Shown in pieces: positions 31,886-43,097 of a stretch of 64,000 nt of DNA. The stretch covers positions 1 through 64,000 of the forward strand of contig JAKCPI010005083.1 of NCBI GenBank assembly GCA_023213315.1, in the 5' to 3' direction. The DNA comes from Euborellia annulipes (taxonomy: Eukaryota > Arthropoda > Insecta > Dermaptera > Anisolabididae). The position numbers and the translations under genes are program-made. Position 1 is the first letter of the stretch; every line of letters begins with the position of its first letter. Under the pieces are notes generated by a model. It was not told the origin of the DNA. It worked only from the letters and a program-made list of their open reading frames with translations, and made no database searches.

Positions 31886-32093
31886 CAGGGGTGGCCACAC
31901 CTGGTGATACTTAGAACTGGATTGAAAATTTTTAAAAGCCAAATCGGAAAAAAAATTTGCCCCTTTGCATAACGTAAGTTTTCCGCCCTACGGGAAATTT
32001 TGTTTTTGCGGAACCAAATTTAGGAAATTTTTTTATTGAGCCGCAATAAAACTCAAAAAGAGTCGCATGTGGCTCGCGAGTCGCCGTTTGGCC
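31886..32093. mobile_element. hAT-type MITE remnant
   Basis: The left end 'caggggtggccacacctgg' and the right 'catgtggctcgcgagtcgcc' then 'gtttggcc' are the usual ends of a common hAT MITE. The last few bases of the right TIR are missing, so no target duplication can be checked. Confidence 0.75.
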
Positions 32094-32242
32094 AGAGGAT
32101 GGTTTTATTTTATGGAAAAATCATTTAGAGTGTATTCTTGTAAGGTATGAGAAAAAGAGCAGATATAGTTATGTGTAGGCCTATTATATTTATTAATACT
32201 TTACATATAAAATGTAATATGTTATTGATGTTATTGATGCTA

Positions 32243-32448
32243 AGTAGGCGGCCAGGATGAAAAATAGAACACTATTTTATTTCAATGTGCTCGTCGAAGT
32301 TTCCAGTGCTAATCGCCCCCTTCCTCAGGAGAGAGCAGGTGTCAAATATAAGTTGCTCAGTTCTGAGAAAGGGGGCGATTAGCACTGGAAACTTCGACGA
32401 GCACATTGAAATAAAATCGTGTTTTATTTCTCATCCTGGCTGCCTACT
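32243..32448. repeat. Long palindrome, cttcctcagg core
   Basis: Arms 'agtaggcggccaggatgaa' and 'gtgctcgtcgaagtttccag' are mirrored after a loop near 32340-32360. The core differs from the gacgtttcgg type (gaagtttccag, cttcctcagg) but is shared in part with the palindrome at 52712. Confidence 0.85.
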
Positions 32449-32648
32449 GATAATCAATAATATACACAATTTCCAGCCAAAGAAAATATATCTTTAATAT
32501 GTATGTAATAAGAAAAAACTCACTAGTCCTGAGGATGGACACACATCTAACCGAAACATTGGCCGAAATATACATATCTGTATCCATTCTTTTTTTCACA
32601 TCTTTTAATTAATTAATTAAAATTAAGTTAGGAACCTTTTTCACAATA

Positions 32649-33002
32649 TTCAAAAGGAATTGGACCAAGAGACGAAAACCCCAGACAACGTTTCATCCAC
32701 TTATTGTAGACTTCTACAGGGGTTGGAATCATATTATAAAACTGAACAGTATAATGTTTAATGGAAAGAGGATGCAGCCAAATAATAGAGCCTCTATTCA
32801 GTAACGAACACTCTTTATTAGGAACGTTTCGGCTGGGATCAACCCTGCCATCTTCAGCCTTCAAAGGCTGTATAATTTTTTTATAATATGGCTCTTTATG
32901 AATCCAACCACTGAAGAAGTCCTACAGTAAGTGGACGAAACGTTGCCTGGTGTCCAATTAAGTTTTCGACTTACCTCTTGGTCCAAATCCTTTTGAATAG
33001 CC
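32649..33002. repeat. Nested pair of palindromes
   Basis: Outer arms 'attcaaaaggaattggacca' and 'tggtccaaatccttttgaat' enclose 'ccagacaacgtttcatccac' with its partner 'gtggacgaaacgttgcctgg'. A second half-element (gaacgtttcggctggg, then ccatcttcagcc) lies inside at about 32755-32880. Confidence 0.75.
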
Positions 33003-33035
33003 GTTGTATTTAAGGAGTTGCACCAACTCGTCTAA

Positions 33036-33301
33036 TTAAACCGGAGGTGAACTATTCAAAAAAAGTATTGAATGTTTATATTTAATATGAGTTTTTAAAT
33101 TATGTTTCAATTTAGATTTATACGGACAATATTGACATAAGAATGTCGGTTCAAGACCGCATTCGTAGCGGAGATGTCGAGTCAATTGTCTTTGATGACT
33201 ATAAACACGATGACATTTGAAACATACAAATTTTTTATTTCTCCACCGTTGTTGATAAATAATCTTGTCTGAGAAGAAGAGATCTTCATTTGGGAGGCCT
33301 A
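33036..33301 (-). CDS. lola: lola-like alternative terminal exon, trio member 2
   Basis: A short exon with no ATG in its frame, found by its acceptor (ttatttttccag) and finger pattern. After the split Val codon it reads G-L-P-N-E-D-L-F-F-S, then the fingers. The first is C2HC: C-F-K-C-H-R-V-Y ... Q-L-T-R-H-L-R-Y-E-C-G-L-E-P. The second is C2H2: C-Q-Y-C-P-Y-K-S-K-L-K ... L-K-T-H ... K-H. A tail ends S-S-P-P-V-stop. The frame is open for 88 codons with all eight ligands present. It shares E-D-L-F and C-P-Y-K-S-K-L-K-H-N-L with 35151 but lacks the M-N-P-I segment. Very likely a real, easily missed exon. Confidence 0.85.
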
Positions 33302-33820
33302 CTGGAAAAATAAGAAGAGATTAAAACTAAAAGGGCTCAAAAAAAAAAATCAAATTTCTAAATAATACAGAGCACAAATATGAAAATTTTTTATTAAAAT
33401 AAGTCAAAAAAATTCAATAAGACCTTTCGGAGAAATTTAATAAATATAATAATATATACATAATAATGATATTACAATTTATTTTTAAATACCGAACTGA
33501 AATGGTACGGAAAACAGAAAAATAAATAATTATAAATATTTTTATTATATTAACAAATAAAGTTCACAGCTCATGTTTTAATGTATAAAGCGGAGTTTAC
33601 ATTCAAGCATGAACATAGAATTTAATAAACTTCTTTGATTGTAAAGTATAGTATTTTGAAAGTAAAATAATTTAAAAGGATAATTATGGGCAGGAGTAGT
33701 CAATAATCGGTGCGTTTGAATGCACCGAAACGTCTCCGGGTAATTATAAACCATTCTCTCCCTCTCAATAATTTAATAAATTATTTAAGAAAACTGGATT
33801 TATAGCTTGGATGAAAAGTG

Positions 33821-34023
33821 GTTAATAATAGAATTTGATTTTTGGTTTAACTGGGGTTTATTTGTAAAAATTACAACGTTTCTGCCACTCATTCTGTGGC
33901 CTTCTAAAGGTACAATTCAGATGTAACAACTTAACTGAATTGTACCTGAAGATGAGTGTTCGAAACGTTGTAATTTTTACAAATAAACCACAGTTAAACC
34001 GAAAATCAAATTCTTTTATTAAC
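33821..34023. repeat. Long palindrome
   Basis: Arms 'aatttgatttttggtttaac' and 'aaattacaacgttt' pair with 'gaaacgttgtaattt' and 'gttaaaccgaaaatcaaatt'. The inner 'ggtacaattcag' / 'ctgaattgtacc' closes a short loop. Confidence 0.85.
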
Positions 34024-34040
34024 TATGAAAGCAATTATTT

Positions 34041-34290
34041 CATTTATTAAGACCCATTAAGTTGACGTTTCGGTTTTGGCCATCCATCTTCAGAGCTCCT
34101 TTGAATTTAAGAAGAAAGGAGGTGGGGCCGTCAGTATGGGATTAATGTTGAATACTCAATTATATTATATAATTGACAATTTATCAATTATATAATTGAG
34201 TATTCAACATTCATCATACTGACAGCTCATAAGCTCTGAAGATGGTCTTGACCAAGACCGGAACGTCAGCTTAATGGGCCTTAATAAATG
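34041..34290. repeat. Long palindrome directly next to the previous one
   Basis: 'catttattaag' ... 'ttgacgtttcgg' pairs with 'ccggaacgtcagc' ... 'ttaataaatg'. The inner arm 'tgttgaatactcaattatat' is mirrored after a tiny loop. Only about 17 bases separate it from the palindrome at 33821. Confidence 0.85.
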
Positions 34291-34353
34291 AATTAAACAC
34301 TAGCTGTTATTTCTCACACTGTACAAACCATTTTCAAAATATTTACGTACAAG

Positions 34354-34989
34354 CAGAGTTGGGTTTTATACATGATTTTGTAGTTTTATACAAAAATCGC
34401 GGATAAAAATGTATAAAATATCAGGATAGGTGAAAAGGAGAAGAAAATCCGCAGCTAGTTGTATTTCATTATTTTATTCCCACCACGTTGACGTTCAGAT
34501 TGCGACGTGACCATCGTCTGTCTCTCTTGACCATTTACTTTCAATTGTATCTTAACTAATATAAATTATTTGTATTTATTTATCTTTGAGTTTTGTATAT
34601 AATATGATTGAAATTTACAAATATACACGTACAATACATCCACCTGTTCTGAGGATGATCCCAACCGGGATCGAAAAGTCTACTTGGTGGGAAATAAAAT
34701 AATGGAATACAACTATCTGCGGATTTTCTTCTCCTTTTCATATATCCTGATTGAACTACCAGCTATAAGCCCTAAGTCTCTGTATAAAATTTATAAAACT
34801 ATGGGGGTTGTATAAAACTCGGATGTGCAAGCGTGAACCCGACGGGAAAGGAATTTCAAATTCTTTTGACCTGTTTTTCAGGGAGTGGTTTTACAGTTTT
34901 TTTTACAACAGCCTAGTTTTATCCTTGGTAGTTTTATCCATGCATAAAACCGTGTATTATACTCGGTGGGATAAAACTTGCCAACTCTG
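34354..34989. mobile_element. hAT-type element carrying a nested palindrome
   Basis: The ends 'cagagttgggttttata' and 'ataaaacttgccaactctg' are flanked by a near-perfect 8-base direct repeat (cgtacaag at 34346, tgtacaag at 34990). Inside, 34421-34750 is a palindrome of the gacgtt family with arms 'tcaggata' ... 'gaaaaggagaagaaaatccg' and partner. No transposase. Confidence 0.85.
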
Positions 34990-35150
34990 TGTACAAGAGA
35001 ATCAGGATGGTAAATAATAATTTTAAGTGATCAAAACTAAAAATCAACTCAGTCCATCAATCGACTAGAAAAAATAATTTTTAATTTATTCTTTAATACA
35101 TTTGAACTTGGCTTATCCACTTTCGTATTTTGAAAATGTTTATGCATGAT

Positions 35151-35452
35151 CTATTTGCTATGTCTATTTATAATATGCGATTGTAAATTATGTTTCAATT
35201 TACTCTTATATGGACAAAAGTGACATGAAAATTTCGGTTCAACGCCACATTCATAGCGAATATGTCGATTTAAATGACTTTTATGCCTATAGGCACGTTG
35301 ACATTTGGAACATAAATGCAAATCATCCGTTGTTATGGACATTGTTTCATTATTTCTCCATTGTTGCATGCAATTGTTGTTGTTGTGTCTATTCCTCTCT
35401 GTTAGGAAGAGATCTTCCAATTCAATTGGATTCATATTATGATAGGCACGTA
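35151..35452 (-). CDS. lola: lola-like alternative terminal exon, trio member 3
   Basis: Acceptor cttattttccag. After the split Val codon the product reads R-A-Y-H-N-M-N-P-I-E-L-E-D-L-F-L. An Asn-rich spacer (N-N-N-N repeated Asn) and two fingers follow. The first is C2HC: C-S-K-C-Q-R-A-Y ... H-L-N-R-H-I-R-Y-E-C-G-V-E-P-K-F. The second is C2H2: C-H-F-C-P-Y-K-S ... L-Q-S-H ... R-H. Ends S-K-stop. All ligands are present. It is most similar to 27843 in its N-terminal part and to both trio members in the second finger. Likely functional. Confidence 0.87.
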
Positions 35453-35822
35453 CTGGAAAATAAGAAGAGATTAAACACATTTAAAAAAAAGCTTTTGATT
35501 TTTTTGTATTGTCTAAAATGAATGATGATTTACTAAATAAAAAAAATAAATGTTATGAATCAAACAGAGCGAATAAAAAGGCTTATTGTAAACTATTACA
35601 TACATATATTATAATAAGCTACTTTTTCGGTCCATAAATTAGTGTCTCATTATTTCAATATTTTCTTCCAAGAACAAAAAAAAAAGAATCGAAACCAAAA
35701 AATTTACATGGTAAGCGACGAGAAAGAGGTTTAATAGGAAAATAATCAAAACAAGTTTATCAATAACAGATAAAGAACATGGTGAATATTATTGAGAAGG
35801 ATGTACATAAATAAAAATCTGG

Positions 35823-36070
35823 AGATGATATTCAGGCCAATTTATTTGGATTTTCTCCCTCAGCTATACCTATTCGTTTCGGAGTTCAAACGACTCCTTC
35901 TTCAGGACCATGCGGGGTTAATTTGTTTCTTAACCCGTAGACGTATAGCGGGAGGACGCAATCCGAATAAACAACCCCGAATGGTTCTGAAGAAGGAGTC
36001 GTTTGAACAATGAAACGAAGACGTGTAGCGCGAGCTAAAAATCCGAATTAAATTGGCCTGAATATCATCT
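35823..36070. repeat. Long palindrome
   Basis: 'agatgatattcaggccaatt' pairs with 'aattggcctgaatatcatct'. The inner 'gttcaaacgactccttcttc' pairs with 'gaagaaggagtcgtttgaac'. The segments between the paired blocks differ (ctacctatcgtttcgg-like against gaaacgaagacgtgtagcgc), so the copy has drifted. Confidence 0.8.
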
Positions 36071-36082
36071 ACATTTACATCT

Positions 36083-36448
36083 GAAATGTTTAAAAGAATG
36101 AAATGATTGTCTTCTGCTGATATATAAATTCTATTGATTATAGAAACTAGTTTCGAGAACATTTGTCCTCTTCATCAGTCTGACCAAAAAATTGAGCTTT
36201 CGGGAAGTCACATTTTAAAAATAGCAGCGAAAACAATGCTGCCATCTACAGTCAACCATAAAAATCACACATACGTCACACTATAGATAATTTCGTCATG
36301 TAATTTTCATGTAAAACATTGAATATTGTATCAGACTAATGAAGAGGATAAATGTTCTCGAAACTAGTTTCTATAATTAAATAAATAAATCAATAGAATT
36401 TATATATCAGCAGAAGACAAGCAATCATTTCATTCTTTTAAACATTTC
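36083..36448. repeat. Long palindrome with actagtttcgag core
   Basis: 'gaaatg' ... 'gtcttctgctgatatataaa' and 'gaaactagtttcgagaacat' pair with 'atgttctcgaaactagtttc' and 'ttatatatcagcagaagac'. The loop of about 130 bases is unpaired. It abuts the preceding palindrome. Confidence 0.8.
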
Positions 36449-38242
36449 AAATTAAGAAAATCCTGCTAATCTCGGCAAATATAACCTTTCAAATTACATT
36501 TACATTCTTCACAATTTATTAATATCGAAATTTGTTAGGAATTTGCCTTTCGGAACAACCAATCACTTAATAAAAAAAAAAAAAAAAAATAAACATAACA
36601 GTAGTAATACAGAATAAAATACCATATTTTGAACTTTTCCCACAATACACGTAATATAATTTTTTTTTTTTTTAATTTAATCAGCCATATTAGGTATATG
36701 GAGTGAATCTCTTCTCAGAATTCAAAATTATTGCAATATATAATTGAATGGCACGTCCCAGACGTGCGGCTTTGGGGATAAATAATGCTACAAAAAAACT
36801 TGATCACAAGACCATTACAAAAATCCGTCTATCAAAAGCAATGCTTTTTTTATAGCATTATTTGTCCGAAATTTAACACCGTAGTTTTGTCAATGGTGTT
36901 CCGGGCGAATACGCCTTTATTACTTTTTAAATCGGACACTTATTTCGGGATTGAGATTGGAAAAACAAAAAGACACGTATTTTGCATGTACTAGGAGATC
37001 AATAATTGTAGCAAAAAGCTCTTCAATAAACAGCTTTTGTAGTCAACAAGAAAAAATAGAGCAACAGCCACGAAAGATGAAGCAATATTGAGCAAGACGG
37101 ATTCTTGGATTAGTGATCGCCGAAGGAACCAGCGTGTGATATATGCAAAAACTCAGCATACAAGAAAGAAAAAAGCAAAAAAGAATCGAAAACAAAAAAT
37201 TTTAATGATTCTTGATGGTAATTTTATATATATTTTTTAAAATCGTATATTATTTTGATATCATTGTTTTAAAAAAAGTATGGTAGCCAACAGCCCAAAA
37301 TAAATTTAAAAAAAAAGAGGTTTATCCGCCGATTTAACTTTACAAATAAGTTTCATGAAAGTTTAACAAATAATTTATTCAAAGAGTAATGCTGTAGATA
37401 CAAAAAATAAATAAAAAAAAAAAATTATTTAAGAAACTACATAAAATACGTATATCGGATATTAAATGCCTGTCATGCGACAAAATAATCTGTAATTATC
37501 CTACATAGAATTAAATAAAAAAGAACTCGTCTGTAATTCTAGAGTATACATTTTTTTAAATATATTAATGATAGATTATTACGTATATACAAAAATATCC
37601 TTAAATGAACAATTTATAATTAAGGATAAAAATAAATAACACTGGATGTCTTCCGAAGCACTCACTCACTCACTGATTTTAAAATGAAATAAATGAAACA
37701 AAAAAACAAACAAACCTGCAACCCGAGGCGGGCTTTGCGGCTAGTTCAAAATAAATATATTTTTTGTTTCATTCTTAAATCGAGTTATCTAATATTAAAA
37801 ACTTCTGGATGTCATTTGATGGAGATCTATGTTTATTAAAATTTAAAAAAATCTGCAATAGCCCAGGATCGAACTCGGATCTTTCAGTTTGTACTCATGT
37901 CTTTTTTTTTTCATTTAAAGTATTTTTTGGAGTCTCCGTCTTTATTTATTGGAATGGATTGATTGATAGCCAATTCAATATATACATTTTTATCAATTTA
38001 ACAGAAGTGATGTAATAAATTACAGGCTTGTTATGTATACAAACTGAGAGATTTGTCCATCCGGGAAACAAGTTCAGGATGCGTGAAAGACTCTTTTTAT
38101 ATATCAAACAATTATTTGTTTTTTAATTAATCTTTCAAATGAAAAATTCTTCCATACTACTAATAAACAACAAAAATTTTAGTCAGGTCGTTTTCGGAAT
38201 ACATAAATACTCGGGGGTGTGGAATTCGCTGAAATTGACGTT
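36449..38242. other. No gene recognised
   Basis: AT-rich, with poly-A at 36570-36590 and poly-T near 36660. Around 37846-37895 the minus strand contains 'gatccgagttcgatcctggg', a B box-like word, so a decayed tRNA-type SINE is possible. I see no exon with CxxC and HxxxxH/C spacing on either strand. Confidence 0.45.
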
Positions 38243-38450
38243 GAGATCAATGACCTTCCTGGCATCCGGAAAGGCATAGCCTCTACATCAATTTACGACG
38301 TTTCGGTCTAATTTTATTGGACCATCATCAAGTTTTAGAAATTATTGTAGCCTTAACATCTGATGATGGTCCAATAAAATTAGACCGAAACATCATAATA
38401 TTGAAGTAGAGACTATTTCCTTCAGGCTGCCACCTACTGTCTTTGATCTC
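38243..38450. repeat. Long palindrome
   Basis: 'gagatca' with 'tttcggtctaattttattgg' and 'accatcatca' pairs with 'tgatgatggt', 'ccaataaaattagaccgaaa' and 'tgatctc'. The spacer 'tctaattttattgg' is specific to this copy and is matched exactly in the other arm. Confidence 0.82.
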
Positions 38451-38772
38451 ATACATAAATTCTGTTAGCAATTCCCCAATCAAGATATGTAATTTCGGAG
38501 CTGCTCCTTCATTCCCGATATTTAAGGCGTTTCAGGAGGCAAAGCTGTTGGCATGTTTTTGCCGATAAGATGGCGTTAGGGGTCTTAAAACTTTAGCCAA
38601 AAAGCCCAACTATTACAAAAATTTGCTAACAGATGGCAGAATGGTAGGGTTATATTTAATCTCATGTGTTTCAAAAATATAAATATAGGTTTATAAGCGA
38701 TCTTAATTAATCGTAATTAAAAAAAGCATTCTATTATGTAATATGCTCACGAATTTAAATCATTAAAAAAAA

Positions 38773-39384
38773 TCTGGTGTGCACAGCATACAAATTTCTC
38801 GTACATTCAGTAATCGAAAGTTGTGTACTGTGCTTGTCACACCAGATTTTTCGTGTCGAGATATGTTTAGTTTCCGCCGATATATAGAATTTATAATATG
38901 GGAAAATATTTATATTTTGTTATCATGGCAACCATTTCTCCTATCGCCTATTAGAATTCAAGATGTAAAATGGTCTTCAGAAGATTTCAATGGCAAAATG
39001 AGAATATACATTTTAAAGAGCAGCTAAAAAAATAATTGATTTTTGAATTTTAATCAAAATCGTTAGAGCGAATTTTGAGAAAATCGAAAAAAAAAACTGA
39101 AAAAGTACTTCAGTAAAGTACGAGTACTCCTTTGCCAATTTTGATTAAAAGCTTATTTTCACGCGGGGTGTTTAACTTAAATATAAAATTTCAACCTCCT
39201 AGCTCAATTCCTTCACGCTTTAAATTGAAGACACACAGATAGACCATGTCGCGAAAAACACTTTTTTGGATTCAGGGGACCTCAAAACGTGTATATCCAT
39301 CAAAATCTCGACATCGAATTTTGACATGAATCCAATACTTTCTCTCTATATATATTAACATATATATAGAGGTAAGAGAAAGTA
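38773..39384 (+). mobile_element. Family A element, full copy
   Basis: Starts 'tctggtgtgcacagcataca' and ends 'gaggtaagagaaagta'. The left hairpin closes with 'cttgtcacaccaga'. The interior has 'aagtacttcagtaaagtacg' and 'gaccatgtcgcgaaaaacac'. It lies about 190 bases from the stop of the exon at 39577, so it could fall in that exon's 3' untranslated region. Confidence 0.8.
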
Positions 39385-39576
39385 AAAACCTCATAAAAAA
39401 ATACTTTAAAATGCCTCAGTAGTTTCGGACTAAAAATTCAATGAGCCCTCCTGAAGCACCTTAATTGGGAAATGTTTCTTTTCTTCCTAAAACGGCCAAT
39501 CCAACTTTTTGGCATAAGATGCCCTTTTAATGGCCTTTAATGTAAAGGAAAGAAGGGTCACATGTCTACTATATGA

Positions 39577-39968
39577 CTATTTAAAATGACAATGTCTCAT
39601 ATGTGATAATAAAGAAGCCTTATGTTTACACCTATAATCACAATTCATGCACTTGAATTTAGGCTCCACGCCACATTCATAACGTAAATGTCGAATTAAA
39701 TGCTCTTTACGTTTATATGATTTTTCACATTTAGTACATCGATGTGATTTCACTTGTGATATATTATTATCATGTACATATTTAAGATGTCTTTGAAGAT
39801 CGTGGATACGTAAAAAGCGAGCATTGCACGTTTTACAAATATGATTCCGTAATAATGGACAATTATTGCGGCGATGCATCTCGAGTGTCTCGAATTGGTA
39901 TAATTGATTTCCACAGTGAGGGCATACTTCATGCTGAAAGGGGATATCACCCCAAACGAGATCATCAT
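39577..39968 (-). CDS. lola: lola-like alternative terminal exon with four fingers, array relative
   Basis: Acceptor cttccatttcag; split Asp codon followed by D-D-L-V-W-G-D-I-P-F-Q-H-E-V. The four fingers follow the same order as in the array. Finger 1 is C2HC (C-P-H-C ... M-H-R-R-N-N-C), finger 2 C2H2 (C-K-T-C ... L-Q-R-H-L-K-Y-V-H), finger 3 C2HC (C-T-K-C-E-K-S-Y-K-R-K-E ... R-H-L-R-Y-E-C-G-V-E-P-K-F) and finger 4 C2H2 (C-M-N-C-D-Y-R-C-K ... S-H-M-R-H-C-H). All ligands are intact. It shares the C-x-x-C-x-Y-R-C core and the Asp start with the array exons, so it is the best candidate for their single-copy relative. Ends F-K-stop. Confidence 0.88.
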
Positions 39969-40730
39969 CTGAAATGGAAGAATAATCAAAATTTTATATT
40001 CAAGATTAGTGGATTTACAGAAAAATATTATTAAAATAAAAATAACAACACCTAATACATACAAATTTACATATCTTTAATAATAAATAATCGGGTGTGT
40101 CGCTTGATGCACAGCTTGTGTTTTAATAGACAGGGTGTCCACCATGACTGATTTTAAAATTAAACAATGAATCAAAAGATATATATTTTTAAGTGTAATA
40201 AAAGTACAAATGTTGCCTAAAATGAGAGTTCTAAAGAAGAGAACGATTAGATTTAAACATGGAAGGAGTGTGCTAAAAAGGAAGTGTGTGAAGTCATGTG
40301 TGTTCTTTACTACAACTACAGTGGCACCTGGTGGCAACATAAATTACAACAACAACATTTCATTCTTTTGTTTTCAATTAATTTAAAACCAGAAAGTTCT
40401 TTTTCTCTACAACATGTAATGTATGGTTTTTTGACATCTGAGGGTATTTAGACCCCGTCTCTATTTATTTCAAAAGCATATATTTTATAAATACTGTAGA
40501 TACAATGACCAAAAGGGTTGTTTTCTACTGGCGCAAGTATATCTATTGATGTCACAAGCTGTGAATCAAGCTTTAAAAAAATAGAAGGGTAACAATCCAG
40601 CAGCGCAAAAATAGATAGAAATAAATTATATTCTAAAGTATGGAGTACAGAAACGCGCCCAAGAAAAGTAGAAGAATGTCTATGTAATTAAAGGTGCCTT
40701 TGATTTTTGTGAAGGAATGTGCTACAATCT

Positions 40731-40980
40731 TATATCGCCTGCTGAGAAGCGAGTGGCGTAAGTCCGAAATTCAAAAATTCTAGAAAAGGCATTTGAAAGT
40801 TTTATAATCATATACATTAAAATAGCCGTGCAACAAATGGCCAGAATCAATAGCAAAGAATGGAAATATATTTTCGCCACTTTGCCACTCAAAAGAGAAG
40901 GTGTTTTAACGTTTACTAGGCTTAAATCAAAAATTGAATTTTCGGACTTTTGCCACTATGATTCTCAGCAGGCGATATAT
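40731..40980. repeat. TIR element or palindrome, atatcgcctgctgagaa ends
   Basis: 'tatatcgcctgctgagaa' at the left is mirrored by 'ttctcagcaggcgatata'. The inner 'agtccgaaattcaaa' pairs with 'ttgaattttcggact'. The interior has no frame. About 250 bases, MITE-sized. Confidence 0.8.
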
Positions 40981-41019
40981 ATTTAGTTTTCAATCAATTT
41001 ATCATTTAAAACAAAAATA

Positions 41020-41110
41020 TTTTGATTGCGCTCTCTGGACTCGAACCAGAACCGCTTTTGCGGTCCTCAAAATTCTTTTATTATAGATATCCGGCCTAAT
41101 AAATACAAAC
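41020..41110 (-). repeat. tRNA-like fragment, probable SINE
   Basis: On the minus strand, 'tctggttcgagtccaga' forms a perfect T-arm (5 bp stem, 7 base loop), preceded by 'gaccgcaaaagcggttc'. No convincing D-arm or acceptor stem was found, so I do not call a tRNA gene. Confidence 0.4.
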
Positions 41111-42318
41111 TAACATAAGATGAACTTATGAATACAAACTTGCTTAATAAATTAATTGAAATTTGAATGTGCTCTGTTTGGACGTGATATTTATATATAT
41201 ATATAGCTATGACTTTTAGTTGCAAGGTGTGGACACCATCTGTCAAATCACTAATTATAATTCACTGGCACTTTACTCGTATAGAAAACATACTATGTAC
41301 AGACTCAGCACTCTTCTTTTGACTGGGAATGAAAAAGAGTTTATCGAAAACATTGCAACGCTGCTCCACTCCATCATTTTACAGTCCCCAAAATCCCTCT
41401 AACCTCTCGACCATGCATTATAAGGATTTTTATAGGAAATCAAATATATTGTTAAAAATAAAAATTTTAAAAATTAAATATAGAATATATTAATATTATT
41501 ATATATTTGTTTTTTCTTTTTACAACATTCTTATACAAAAATATTACAAAAATAAAAAAAAATCAATCAAGTATTATTGTTATAAAAAAGAGGAACATTA
41601 TTAGGTTTTTTTTTTTTTAATTAAAACTACAAGCTTATAACTCTATAAATAAAAATTAAAACTAATAAATATCTTTCATTTTTGTTTCCCCACCTAAAAT
41701 TTTCTTAATATGCAATTTGCAATAAAGTGGATGTTAAAAGAGAGAGCCGACAAGCTCTGATTCAAATTTTTTAAGATATTTTAGTTTTATTTAAATAATG
41801 CCATCATCAGCCAAGTTGTTGTATTTAAAAATTATGGTGACAGGACTCGAGCAGCCAAATCTTATTTCAATTAACACCTAGCCTCGGGTGCCATGTAATT
41901 CGAGAATAGACTGGGAATCCCGGAGACCAGATCACCTGCCAGTAATATAAATCTCACTTTATAAGGAAACAAAATTTCGATAGCGCTGTTTTTAAAGTAG
42001 CGTAGCTGTTAAGATAAAAATTTTATTAACTTTAGGCCACACAAGACAAGATTTTTCTTTCAATCGAAATTTATTATTTTTCGTCTTTTGTAGGAGAGAA
42101 AAGTGTTCTTTTCCTGAATACAGTTCCGGGAATATAAATAAAAAAAAACTATGATATGTAGGCCTATGAATGAGGAAAATTATAATAAATTATTTTACTC
42201 AATTAATGAAGGACTTGAGGCAACTCATTGGTGGTGGTGGTGAGTATATTTTTATATACTGTATAGAAAATAAATTAAAAGATTTCTTTTTTAATTTAAC
42301 AAAAAAATATTAATTTTT
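41111..42318. other. No gene recognised
   Basis: AT-rich sequence with poly-A and poly-T tracts. A half-palindrome is suggested by 'aataatgccatcatcagcca' near 41798. The stretch 41880-41945 is less AT-rich and unassigned. No zinc-finger exon pattern on either strand. Confidence 0.45.
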
Positions 42319-42660
42319 AGTAGAATAAATAAAAGGCCAAGCAGCTATGTTTATTTTTTTATTATAGAACTCACCGCGACGTTTCGGACGACTATGCGAA
42401 CATCTTATACAGAAAAACACACTTACTTATGTTTTTTGAGAGATATTTCATAAAATTCATTACGTTCTATCAGCGCCAAAGCCAATATTGATATATATAT
42501 TTATATTGACTTTTATTTATGAAATGTTTGTCAAAGTACATAAGAGGGGTTTTCTGTTGATTGAACTCTAGCCATGAAGATGGTCGCATAGTCGACCGAA
42601 ACGTCGATGTGGGTTCTTTAATAAAGAAACAAAGCTGCTTGGCCTTTTATTTATTCTACT
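42319..42660. repeat. Long palindrome
   Basis: 'agtagaataaataaaaggcc' pairs with 'ggccttttatttattctact'. The inner 'gcgacgtttcggacgactat' pairs with 'atagtcgaccgaaacgtcg'. The right end is followed by 'gattcagctattcacctcgc', a motif that also borders the copy at 43358. Confidence 0.82.
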
Positions 42661-42714
42661 ACATAATGATTCAGCTATTCACCTCGCTAACATATAAAAT
42701 TTTATTTGGCCAAC

Positions 42715-42850
42715 CAATGGCCTACAATAAAGTTTCAACCCTCTCGAACCATCATCAGGGCTTAAAAAAAAAAAAACACAAATAAATTAAAATAAAAATA
42801 TTTTTATTTTATATTGATGATAGTCCGAGAGGATTGAAACCTTATTGTAC
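42715..42850. repeat. Imperfect palindrome
   Basis: 'acaataaagtttcaaccctc' pairs with 'gaggattgaaaccttattgt', around 'gaaccatcatcaggg' and 'ttgatgatagtc'. Older than most copies in the window. Confidence 0.65.
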
Positions 42851-43097
42851 AATTAATAAACTAAAAAATAAATTTTTTAGATTTAGATATACATAAATAG
42901 ACTCACCACAAAGCAACAAGTGGCTGTGACATCCTCAAGTTCTACATTAATTAAATAAAATGATAAACACACAGCAAGAATCCTCAAATGTAATTATATT
43001 TAGTTAAATTAATGTAAAATAAAAATTACTAAACGCGCCTGTTGATAGGCAACCAAGATGATCTGTATTTTTTAGAGGGGCATTCGATGGTGTAGGG

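Noticed and set aside
41020..41110. A tRNA gene on the minus strand
   Set aside because: Only the T-arm is convincing; no D-arm or closing stem could be drawn.
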